Positions 1 to 7,092 of a DNA stretch of 64,000 nt are shown here, piece by piece. This DNA is from Rhodococcus qingshengii. GTDB taxonomy: Bacteria; Actinomycetota; Actinomycetes; Mycobacteriales; Mycobacteriaceae. The notes below the pieces were generated by a model. It had not been told where the DNA came from. It was given only the letters and a program-made list of their open reading frames with translations, and ran no database searches. The position numbers and the translations under genes were made by a program. The stretch lies in assembly GCF_021025955.1 (NCBI RefSeq), contig NZ_JAJNCL010000008.1:1-64000 (forward strand), read 5' to 3'. Every line of letters starts with the position of its first letter. Position 1 is the first letter of the stretch.

Positions 1-925
1 GCACAGTGCCGACAGCATTCGAGGGAGCAACCGTCGCCGTCAAATCAACCGCAGTGGCCGTGATCGCCGTAGCCGGAACCGAGAGTGACGTCGTCGTCTC
101 CACATCCACCGGAGCCGAAGCAATGCTGATTGTCGCGAGTGGACCTGCACCAGCGTTGAGAGCGCTACCCTTCGCATCTCGAGGCGTGCATCTGGTCGGG
201 GCCCATTGCGTGCCGAGGAGACTCGCTTTTGCAAGCTGTGTATTGAAATTTTTGTCGTTGCCGTATGTAGCAGCGTCACCGGCAGTTCTGACCTTCGGCT
301 GAATCACACCGGATGCGCCGGCGATCATCGTAATATCGATTGCAGGCATCCTGAACCAACTGTCACCGTTGGTGTTGGTGCTCCCGTCGAGGTTCTTTTT
401 CGTCTTGGGTGCGCGGATCCCACCCTCACTGTTCGTGCTGGTACTGGGACTGTTTCCGATCACCTCGTTGTTACCCGAGATTCGGAGATATGGACCCGCC
501 GCGTCAGGGCTTCCAGCCTCGTTGATGCGGATGACACTGGGGGCAACGTTCTCCAAGTTGAACGAGGTTCCGGGCACGATCGCCGCGCTGACGAAGGTGG
601 CATTTGCCGGGACATCGAAATCGTTCTTCAAGCGCGACAAATTGGTTGTTGTGGCGCCCGAATCCGAGTTCGGAAACGACTGGCCATTGGATTGCATTCG
701 GATGGTGAAGGTTTCACCCGGAGCAACTGATGTGGGGGCATCCACGGTGACAGAACTCGTAGTCACTTTGTCGACAGTGATGAGTGCTTTCGCCTGGCAT
801 GAGGTGGAGAAGTTGAATTGGCTTTGAACTGCCGAGGCTGGGGACCCGATCAGCAGCATCCCGGCGACCATGGCGGTTCCGGTTATGGGCACGGCGAATC
901 GCCGCAACTGAGAGATTTGGGGCAT
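1..925 (-). CDS. Secreted protein with Ig-like repeat domain (3' end outside window)
   Basis: An open frame runs from an ATG at 925 leftwards off the window, giving 308 visible residues. The first about 32 residues form a Sec signal peptide: two arginines, a hydrophobic core, and a cleavage site near PASA/VQS. A Ser/Thr/Asn-rich beta-type domain of about 240 residues follows. The last visible 40 residues (TTTSLSVPA..., then LTATVAPS) look like the start of a bacterial Ig-like repeat of the Big_3_5/Ig_3 type, so more repeats may lie outside the window. It is probably exported and surface associated. The family assignment rests on pattern only; the function is unknown. The reading was taken directly from the reverse complement because the gene has no stop inside the window. 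Confidence 0.75.
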   Translation of the reverse strand, partial: MPQISQLRRFAVPITGTAMVAGMLLIGSPASAVQSQFNFSTSCQAKALITVDKVTTSSVTVDAPTSVAPGETFTIRMQSNGQSFPNSDSGATTTNLSRLKNDFDVPANATFVSAAIVPGTSFNLENVAPSVIRINEAGSPDAAGPYLRISGNNEVIGNSPSTSTNSEGGIRAPKTKKNLDGSTNTNGDSWFRMPAIDITMIAGASGVIQPKVRTAGDAATYGNDKNFNTQLAKASLLGTQWAPTRCTPRDAKGSALNAGAGPLATISIASAPVDVETTTSLSVPATAITATAVDLTATVAPSNAVGTV

Positions 926-1006
926 GGGCACTTCCTTCGGAAGGGCAAACATGAGCAGTGGATTCGGACAAAACGTGTGCGCGCCGTCACAACATAGCGA
1001 AAAAAC

Positions 1007-1020
1007 TAGTACGTGTACTA
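1007..1020. promoter_or_regulatory. Inverted repeat upstream of secreted Ig-repeat gene
   Basis: TAGTAC-GT-GTACTA is a perfect 6-bp inverted repeat about 80 bp upstream of the secreted-protein start at 925. It lies in an A/T-richer stretch. It could be an operator or promoter element; nothing identifies the binding protein. Apart from this repeat and the terminator at 1237-1273, I see nothing in the 364-bp gap. Confidence 0.35.
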
Positions 1021-1236
1021 CTTTTGGCAAGACACTTGTCCAATTCACCCCGGACTCACCCTCGCCCCGGCGGACACCGATTGGAAAAGCAGGGCATAGA
1101 GGCCCGATTGAACGCAAAACTATCGCCAAAGCGATCCTTCGGCAACGCTTTTAGCGGTCATCCAGTCATTCTGCGGGAAAAAACAAATTCGCGGTCAGTT
1201 CAGAAAAACTTCCAAACCTACCCGTCCGAAAGTACG

Positions 1237-1273
1237 AATCAGGGCCGCGACGAAGTACGTCGCGGCCCTGATT
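1237..1273 (-). terminator. Hairpin terminator downstream of serS
   Basis: Perfect 16-bp arms (AATCAGGGCCGCGACG at 1237-1252 and its complement at 1258-1273) surround a 5-nt loop. The hairpin begins 16 bp past the serS stop. The very stable GC stem fits an intrinsic terminator, although the following T-run is weak. It also insulates the secreted-protein promoter region from serS read-through. Confidence 0.75.
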
Positions 1274-1289
1274 GTGTTGGTTCAGCGTG

Positions 1290-2543
1290 TCAGCGAAGCA
1301 CATCCGTGCCGACAAACGGCACCAATGCCTCGGGCACTCGCACCGAGCCGTCGGCCTGCTGATGGTTCTCGAGAATCGACACGATCCAGCGCGTCGTAGC
1401 CAAGGTGCCGTTGAGAGTGGCAGCCGTCTGCGGCTTGCCGTTCTCGTCGCGGTATCGAACTCCGAGGCGACGAGCCTGGAAGGTCGTGCAGTTGGACGTC
1501 GATGTCAGCTCGCGGTATGTGCCCTGTGTCGGAACCCACGCTTCGCAGTCGAACTTACGCGCGGCCGAGGAACCGAGATCTCCGCCGGCGACGTCGATCA
1601 CGCGGTACGGAACGTCGATGGCGGCCAACATGTCTCGCTCCCAGCCGAGGAGACGCTGGTGTTCGGCGTCGGCATCCTCGGGACGGCAGTACGTGAACAT
1701 CTCGACCTTGTCGAACTGATGGACACGGATGATGCCGCGGGTGTCCTTGCCGTAGCTGCCGGCCTCGCGGCGGAAGCACGAGGACCAACCGGCGTAGCGC
1801 TTCGGGCCTTCGTTCAGTTCCAGGATCTCGCCCGAGTGGTAGCCGGCCATCGGCACCTCGGAAGTTCCGACGAGGTACAGGTCGTCATCCTGCAGGTGAT
1901 AGATCTCGTCCGAGTGAGCGCCGAGGAAGCCGGTACCCGCCATGATTTCCGGGCGTACGAGTACAGGCGGAATCATCATCGTGAAGCCGTTGGCGATCGC
2001 CTTCTGCGCGGCCAACTGCAGCAGTCCGAGCTGGAGCATGGCTCCGTAGCCGGTCATGAAGTAGAAGCGCGAACCCGAAACCTTGGCGCCGCGTTCCATA
2101 TCGATCAGGCCGAGCGACTCACCCAGTGCGAGGTGATCCTTGGGCTCGAAGTCGAACTTCGGAATCTCACCGACGTGTTCGAGCACGATGTAATCGTCCT
2201 CGCCACCGGCCGGCGCACCTTCTTGTACGACGTTGGAAATCGCGCGGTGTGCGGCGTCGAGCGCAGCCTGCGCCTCGTGCTGCGCGGCCTCGGCTTCCTT
2301 GACCTTTGCCGCAAGTTCCTTGGAACCCTCGAGCAGCGCGGGGCGCTCCTCCGGAGATGCCTGTCCGACCTTCTTGCCGAAGGCCTTCTGCTCTGCGCGG
2401 AGGTTGTCTCCGGTCAGGACGGCAGCGCGTCGGGACGCGTCGGCTTCGAGCAGAGCATCGACCAGTCCTGGATCTTCTCCACGGGTGCGCTGCGACTCGC
2501 GGACGATTTCGGGGTTCTCACGGAGAAACTTGAGGTCAATCAC
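1290..2543 (-). CDS. serS: Seryl-tRNA synthetase
   Basis: A 417-residue class II aminoacyl-tRNA synthetase that charges tRNA-Ser (and tRNA-Sec where present) with serine in the cytosol. The N-terminus [14 protein letters not shown] is the standard SerRS opening. Residues about 1-110 form the antiparallel coiled-coil arm rich in Ala, Glu and Lys. The catalytic core follows, with the motif 2 stretch [15 protein letters not shown] and the motif 3 end [19 protein letters not shown]. The length is normal. It lies 65 bp downstream of the co-oriented ankyrin gene and is followed by a strong hairpin. Confidence 0.97.
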   Translation of the reverse strand: MIDLKFLRENPEIVRESQRTRGEDPGLVDALLEADASRRAAVLTGDNLRAEQKAFGKKVGQASPEERPALLEGSKELAAKVKEAEAAQHEAQAALDAAHRAISNVVQEGAPAGGEDDYIVLEHVGEIPKFDFEPKDHLALGESLGLIDMERGAKVSGSRFYFMTGYGAMLQLGLLQLAAQKAIANGFTMMIPPVLVRPEIMAGTGFLGAHSDEIYHLQDDDLYLVGTSEVPMAGYHSGEILELNEGPKRYAGWSSCFRREAGSYGKDTRGIIRVHQFDKVEMFTYCRPEDADAEHQRLLGWERDMLAAIDVPYRVIDVAGGDLGSSAARKFDCEAWVPTQGTYRELTSTSNCTTFQARRLGVRYRDENGKPQTAATLNGTLATTRWIVSILENHQQADGSVRVPEALVPFVGTDVLR

Positions 2544-2608
2544 GACTTCGAACTTTACCCACTCACCGCAGCTCGCCGACGCTCACGTCCACGTCGAAGA
2601 GGGGGAGA

Positions 2609-3004
2609 TCACGATTCGAGCAGACTCAGGTAATCCTCGCGTCCGAACATCCGAGCCGCGTCGACGGCAGTCGGGTGTCCACCTTTCGGGTCGGCTCCCC
2701 CGTTCACCAGCGCTTTCACCACCGCATCCTCGCCCTTGAAGACGGCTCCGGCGAGTGGTGTCTGATTCTTGTCGTTGGGTCGGTTGACGTCGGCGCCGCG
2801 ATCGATCAAGGCAACGACGGCGTCAGCGTGACCGTGATACGCCGCCAACATGACGAGCGTGTCGCCACTCTCGTTGGTCAGATTGACGGGAACTCCGGCA
2901 TCGACGTACGACGCCAGCCCGGCTGCGTCGCCGGTTCGTGCCATGTCGAAGAGCCGGCCCGCCAGCTCGACAGCCTCGGGATCGAGTGGGGTGTTTTCGC
3001 TCAT
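2609..3004 (-). CDS. Ankyrin-repeat protein, 131 aa
   Basis: A short cytosolic protein built almost entirely of ankyrin repeats. Typical repeat signatures are GDTLVMLAAYHGHADAV with DRGADVNRPN, and QTPLAGAVFKGEDAVVKAL with NGGADP. About three to four repeats are present. The start is the ATG at 3004 (MSENTPLDPEAV); the open frame continues upstream but lacks coding character and crosses an inverted repeat. Bacterial ankyrin proteins of this size are binding modules, and no partner can be named. It is divergent from the septum-formation-type gene and upstream of serS. Confidence 0.88.
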   Translation of the reverse strand: MSENTPLDPEAVELAGRLFDMARTGDAAGLASYVDAGVPVNLTNESGDTLVMLAAYHGHADAVVALIDRGADVNRPNDKNQTPLAGAVFKGEDAVVKALVNGGADPKGGHPTAVDAARMFGREDYLSLLES

Positions 3005-3005
3005 G

Positions 3006-3045
3006 ACTACAAAATACTCACAGACGCGATTGTGAGTTTTGTAGT
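3006..3045. promoter_or_regulatory. Long inverted repeat between divergent ankyrin and septum-formation genes
   Basis: ACTACAAAATACTCACA (3006-3022) pairs with TGTGAGTTTTGTAGT (3031-3045). The arms match over 15 bp apart from two extra bases in the left arm, with an 8-nt loop. It touches the ankyrin start codon and lies 30 bp before the divergent gene. The position suits an operator for both genes or a 5' leader hairpin; the binding protein is unknown. Confidence 0.5.
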
Positions 3046-3074
3046 GAAGGTTCGATATCGCCACGGCAACAGGC

Positions 3075-4181
3075 ATGATGGAATCGATGTCCGAAGACAA
3101 GATCGAGAAGTCGCCAGATCCGGCAGATCCCCAGGGGGCGCCGGCGAAGAAAACTGTCTCCGCGAGCCGCACCCGTCGGGTTCTGGCTGCTGTCGCGGTG
3201 GGTGCGGTGGTCGCCGCAATCGCAACGATCGCGATTTCCGGTGGATTGAACAAGGACGACTCGTCCTCGGTCAGTGTCAGTGGCGGCGGTCCAGCAGCGA
3301 CGGGCTCTGCTCGCGACGACGCTTTCACCGCGGCTGCGGCCGGCGACTGCCTCAACTGGACGCCCGCGACCGAGTCGGGCGGGGACCGCACGGACATGTC
3401 GAAGGTTCAGTGCGGAAGTGAGCACCGCTTCGAGGTTGCCGGTCCACTCGACCTGTCGGTGTTCCCCGGCGCCGAGTTCGGCCCCGGTTCCCGGTACCCG
3501 GGCGCCCTTCGATTCGCCGAACTCCGCGACGAGCACTGCACACCCATCGTCATGTCCTACCTCGGTTCGAAATTCGATCCCAAGGGCAAGTTCAGCGTCG
3601 GCCTGATGTTCCCGAGCGAATCTGGTTGGGCCTCGGGCGAGCGCGCACTGCGTTGCGGCTTGCAGTTCTCGACGACGACCGGCGAACTACAACCGTTCGC
3701 GGGCCGCGTGGCGGATCAGGACCAGTCGAACGTGTGGGACGTCGGCACGTGCATCGGCATCAACCAGAACCTCCCGACCGATCCGGTCGACTGTGCGAAA
3801 CCGCATGCATACGAAGTTATTTCGGTGATCGACCTCGGCACTCAGTTCCCCGGCGCGATGCCGTCGGTGGAAGATCAGGACCGCTATCTCGAAGGCGTCT
3901 GCACTCAGGCATCCAACGAGTACCTGGGTTCCGCTGACGCACTTCGCGACAAGACGCTGACGCTGTTCTGGGACAACATTTCACTGGAAAGCTGGTTGGC
4001 CGGTAGTCGCCGAGTCAATTGTTCGATCGGCAAAGAGGTCGAAACCGGCGGGTTTGCCGCGATCACCGGAAGCGCCAAGGGCGAGATCCTGATCAACGGC
4101 GCCGCTCCGGTTCCGCCACCCGCTGCACCGGAAGGTCGGTCGTTGCCGACGCCGTTGCCCGGCGCAGCTCCGCCGTCGTAA
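3075..4181 (+). CDS. Septum-formation-family membrane-anchored protein
   Basis: A 368-residue protein with a cytosolic N-terminus rich in Ser/Pro/Lys. One membrane segment follows at about residues 35-57 (RVLAAVAVGAVVAAIATIAI), then an extracytoplasmic region. Paired cysteines (DCLNW, VQCGSEH, HCTPIV, RCGLQF, TCIGI, DCAKPHAYEV) repeat a pattern typical of the actinobacterial Septum_form domain (PF13845 type), here as two copies. The name is inherited from the family; a direct role in division is not shown. It follows serS as Rv3835 does in M. tuberculosis (from memory). A zincin gene starts 3 bp after its stop, so the two are probably co-transcribed. Confidence 0.8.
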   Translation: MMESMSEDKIEKSPDPADPQGAPAKKTVSASRTRRVLAAVAVGAVVAAIATIAISGGLNKDDSSSVSVSGGGPAATGSARDDAFTAAAAGDCLNWTPATESGGDRTDMSKVQCGSEHRFEVAGPLDLSVFPGAEFGPGSRYPGALRFAELRDEHCTPIVMSYLGSKFDPKGKFSVGLMFPSESGWASGERALRCGLQFSTTTGELQPFAGRVADQDQSNVWDVGTCIGINQNLPTDPVDCAKPHAYEVISVIDLGTQFPGAMPSVEDQDRYLEGVCTQASNEYLGSADALRDKTLTLFWDNISLESWLAGSRRVNCSIGKEVETGGFAAITGSAKGEILINGAAPVPPPAAPEGRSLPTPLPGAAPPS

Positions 4182-4184
4182 GCC

Positions 4185-4535
4185 ATGACGGTAACTATGA
4201 CGCCCGACCGGTTCGAGGAACTGGTCGGCGAGGCGCTCGATCTGATTCCGCCCGAACTTGCCAAGGCAATCGACAATGTCGTGGTGCTGGTCGAAGCACG
4301 TGACGAGGAAGAACCGGGGCTGCTCGGTTTGTATCAGGGCGTCGCTCTGACCGAGCGGGATTCTCATTACGGTGGGTACCTGCCGGACACGGTCACTATT
4401 TTCCGCGATTCGATACTCGACATCTGCGCATCCGAGGACGAGGTTGTTCACGAGGTTGCCGTGACCGTCATCCACGAGATCGCGCACTACTTCGGCATCG
4501 AAGAAGACAGATTGCACGAACTCGGCTGGGGCTGA
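4185..4535 (+). CDS. Zincin-like metallopeptidase family protein
   Basis: A 116-residue protein of the DUF1025 / PF06262 metallopeptidase family. The zinc site is HEIAH at residues 97-101, followed by GIEED, as in minimal zincins. The family is small, cytosolic, and common in Actinobacteria; its substrate is unknown. It starts three bases after the septum-formation gene, which indicates an operon. A second in-frame ATG lies four codons downstream. Homologous to Rv3836 by position and motif (from memory). Confidence 0.88.
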   Translation: MTVTMTPDRFEELVGEALDLIPPELAKAIDNVVVLVEARDEEEPGLLGLYQGVALTERDSHYGGYLPDTVTIFRDSILDICASEDEVVHEVAVTVIHEIAHYFGIEEDRLHELGWG

Positions 4536-4670
4536 GGGCAAAGTCGTCCGATTTCGGGGGGAACCAAAAGCGGGCGGCACGCATCAAACTAGGTGCGGGG
4601 GGGATTTCGACGGCTGTGCGCACGACCTCCCGACCACTTATCCGCACTGGTCAGGAAGGAGTTCGGCACT

Positions 4671-4970
4671 ATGCACGTCGACCCTCAAGCCCTAGTTGCC
4701 GCCGCAATGGAACTCGAGTCTGCGGCGACGCGATTGCGCGGAATCGTCTCTACTGCGCAGCCGACGCTACGCGTTCTCCCAGCGGGATCCGAAGAAGTGT
4801 CCGGCAGCGCGGCAAACTATTTCAACACCATCTTTGGCAGCCTTGCCTCGTCCACCGATCGGGCAATCGAGGAGCTCACCTCGGCTGCGGCAGCTCTGCG
4901 CAAGAATGCAGCTGCCTACGAGCTCGAAGACCAGCTCACAAAGACCAGTCTGGCCGCCGCACCGATCTGA
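4671..4970 (+). CDS. PE-family protein, type VII secretion substrate
   Basis: A 99-residue helical protein beginning MHVDPQALVAAAMELES, with AAGRBS-like AAGGAG 9 bp before the ATG. It shows the PE-domain layout: two Ala-rich helices with the central GSEEVSGSAANYF element where PE proteins carry (A)DEVS..A..F. Near the C-terminus Y83-E-L-E-D87 is a YxxxD type VII secretion signal. The literal Pro-Glu is DPQ here. It is followed 67 bp later by a PPE-type gene and then EspG, the classical order of an ESX substrate pair plus chaperone. It probably forms a heterodimer with the PPE protein for export across the mycomembrane. Confidence 0.82.
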   Translation: MHVDPQALVAAAMELESAATRLRGIVSTAQPTLRVLPAGSEEVSGSAANYFNTIFGSLASSTDRAIEELTSAAAALRKNAAAYELEDQLTKTSLAAAPI

Positions 4971-5037
4971 TCGACAGAAATCGAACGCGACAACTTCGAG
5001 CGCGACAACACAGTCACACTTCCTGGGGGGAAGAACA

Positions 5038-6234
5038 ATGGTCGGCATCACCGGCGTCATCTGGTATCCACGGGGCGCAGCACCCAACTCCGCAGCACTG
5101 GTCGCCGGAGCCGGGCCGGTCCCTCTCGGCGTGGCGGCCGGGGCCTGGTCCACCGTGTCGTCCGGACTGACCGACACCGCTGCGTCCATCTCTCGCGTGA
5201 TGGCGGATCTTCGCACCGGGTGGTCCGGAGAAGCAGCGGATGCCGCATTGAGCAAGTTCGCACCGTTCCAGGAATGGGCTGCGGCGGCCGCGTTGCTCGC
5301 GGGAGAAACCGCAGGTAAGGCCCAGGTGCAGTCCGGCTCGTACACGGTTGCCACCCTCGCCATGCCGTCCCTGGCCGAGATTGCAGCAGTTCAAGCGGCC
5401 AAGGTCGCCGCGTACTCCATCGGCGGTGCCCTGGTCGGCGGTGCCGCTGCCGCCGAGGCTGCCGAAGAAGCTCTCAAAATTCGAGCGGCGGTAACGATGG
5501 AAACGTACGACGCCGCAACGGCCCATCTGGCCGTGCAGCAGAACTTCGAATCACCACCGTCCATCGCGGAACCCACAGCTGGGGCATCCGCTTCGGCTGA
5601 AAGCCCAGGCAGCGCCTCACGACAGTCCGTCGTGCAAGCGGCATCAACGCTCGCTGACGCAATCGCGGATCCCGTGCGCGCCGCAACCGCTGCTGTCGCA
5701 TCCGTAGTTTCCAACCCGGTATTTGCCGCCGCTGCCTCACAGGCCGGTGCCACCACCACCGCAGTCACGGGCGCCACCAGTGCCGCGTCAGCTCTCGCGA
5801 CGGCAGGAGCAGGACTCGGCGGCGCAAGACTCGGCGCTTCCACACCATCAATGTTCGTCACTCCGTCGGCAAGTCGGGCACCGGCACAGGTCAGCGCAGC
5901 TTCCGCGACTACCGGAGCCGGAACAAGTGCAGGCTCGTCGTCGAGCGGCCACACCGGCCGGCACGCTCTTCCTGATCCCTCCACCGGCCAGAGCACCGCA
6001 CGCCAGAATCCCGTGACCTCGCCGGTTCAGGGCACCGCAGATACCGTCAAAGTGGATCCGGCCCGAACCGCAGGCGGATCTGCGCCGATCGCCGGCGGCC
6101 GTCATGCGGCCCAATCTGAAGACGAGACCGAGCACGACACACCCGATTATCTGAAGCACTTCGAGCACTTCGCCGACGGTCGCACAGTCATCCCGTCCGT
6201 GATCGGTGGCGCACTCGAAACTGCAGAGCATTGA
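5038..6234 (+). CDS. PPE-family protein
   Basis: A 398-residue protein. The N-terminal about 160 residues are helical and Ala-rich with a WSG (WxG) turn at 62-64, as in PPE proteins. The remaining half is low complexity (Ala/Ser/Thr/Gly/Pro), suggesting an extended secreted tail. The start ATG follows the purine stretch GGGGGGAAG. The canonical Pro-Pro-Glu near residue 10 is absent (IWYPRG), so this is a divergent PPE. It is predicted to pair with the PE protein upstream and be delivered by the EspG encoded immediately downstream; its stop overlaps the next start. Confidence 0.82.
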   Translation: MVGITGVIWYPRGAAPNSAALVAGAGPVPLGVAAGAWSTVSSGLTDTAASISRVMADLRTGWSGEAADAALSKFAPFQEWAAAAALLAGETAGKAQVQSGSYTVATLAMPSLAEIAAVQAAKVAAYSIGGALVGGAAAAEAAEEALKIRAAVTMETYDAATAHLAVQQNFESPPSIAEPTAGASASAESPGSASRQSVVQAASTLADAIADPVRAATAAVASVVSNPVFAAAASQAGATTTAVTGATSAASALATAGAGLGGARLGASTPSMFVTPSASRAPAQVSAASATTGAGTSAGSSSSGHTGRHALPDPSTGQSTARQNPVTSPVQGTADTVKVDPARTAGGSAPIAGGRHAAQSEDETEHDTPDYLKHFEHFADGRTVIPSVIGGALETAEH

Positions 6235-7052
6235 TGGTGGACCTCGGCACCTCGTCTGATGGGAGGAATTTGCCTGTCGTCGCCCTGTCACAGGACGAAA
6301 TCGACTATGTACGTGAGCGACTCGGGCTCGATGCGCTTCCCGTGATTCTCGGTGGCGCGACGGTTCACGGCAGTGCGAGCGCTCACCATGCGGCGATGCA
6401 GTCCGCGGCAGATTCACTCTCCGAGCGCGATCTCCTCCCCGGCGGGGAGATCCATCACGAACTCAGTGCCCGCCTGCGCGTCCTGACTCACCCCAAGTGG
6501 GAGTTGGCGCTGCGTCGGCATGTCGGCGGAAGCATTTCACGCCTCTGCATCGCGCAGGGCGAATTCCTTTGTGTCGAAGCAACTTCAACCGAATCTTCAT
6601 TCGCACTACGCAGTGTCACGTCCGAACCGGCCGTACCCGTTGTCACCGCGCTCGGCAGCGCCGAAGCAATGCCGATCGCCGTGATCAACGCACCGACAGA
6701 AATTCTGAGCCTGGCATTCGGCGCCGGCCCGGATGCAGACAGCGTGACCTCGGCATTGATCAACGCCGGGATACCCGAAGACGGCGCGCGCCAACTGGGT
6801 AGGGCAATCGTCACCTGTACCGCCTTCGCCGAATTGGTCGGAATACCACACAGTTTGGGAGCGACGACGCTCATGACCGGCGCAGTGACTGTGTACGACA
6901 CCTTGGCGGGTCGGCTCGTGGGTTCGACCACTCGGGCTGCCGACGGCACGGAATGGACGTCCATCAGTTCCGGAACATCACATCGCCTGCGACAAGCTGT
7001 GAACGCGCTGGTAACAGAACTCGAGGAATCGGTGCCGGAGACTTCCGGGTAA
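6234..7052 (+). CDS. EspG-family ESX secretion chaperone
   Basis: A 272-residue cytosolic protein beginning MVDLGTSSDGRNLP; a TTG one codon earlier is an alternative start. Its length and pattern fit EspG: an N-terminal SQDEIDYVRERLG helix, the RLRVLTHPKWELALR strand-helix, and a C-terminal VTVYDTLAGRLVGSTTRA stretch. EspG proteins bind the tip of a PE-PPE heterodimer and keep it soluble until it reaches the ESX machinery. The gene overlaps the PPE stop, so it is translationally coupled. No eccB/C/D/E, mycP or esxAB gene is within the window, so the export machine must be encoded elsewhere. Confidence 0.78.
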   Translation: MVDLGTSSDGRNLPVVALSQDEIDYVRERLGLDALPVILGGATVHGSASAHHAAMQSAADSLSERDLLPGGEIHHELSARLRVLTHPKWELALRRHVGGSISRLCIAQGEFLCVEATSTESSFALRSVTSEPAVPVVTALGSAEAMPIAVINAPTEILSLAFGAGPDADSVTSALINAGIPEDGARQLGRAIVTCTAFAELVGIPHSLGATTLMTGAVTVYDTLAGRLVGSTTRAADGTEWTSISSGTSHRLRQAVNALVTELEESVPETSG

Positions 7053-7092
7053 CCTCGGGGCGTCCCTTCAACGCCCGGAGCCTTACTTCAGC

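Noticed and set aside
1272..2633. Long plus-strand open frame of 453 codons opposite serS
   Set aside because: It is the mirror of the serS coding sequence; third-position bias and family motifs belong to the minus strand.
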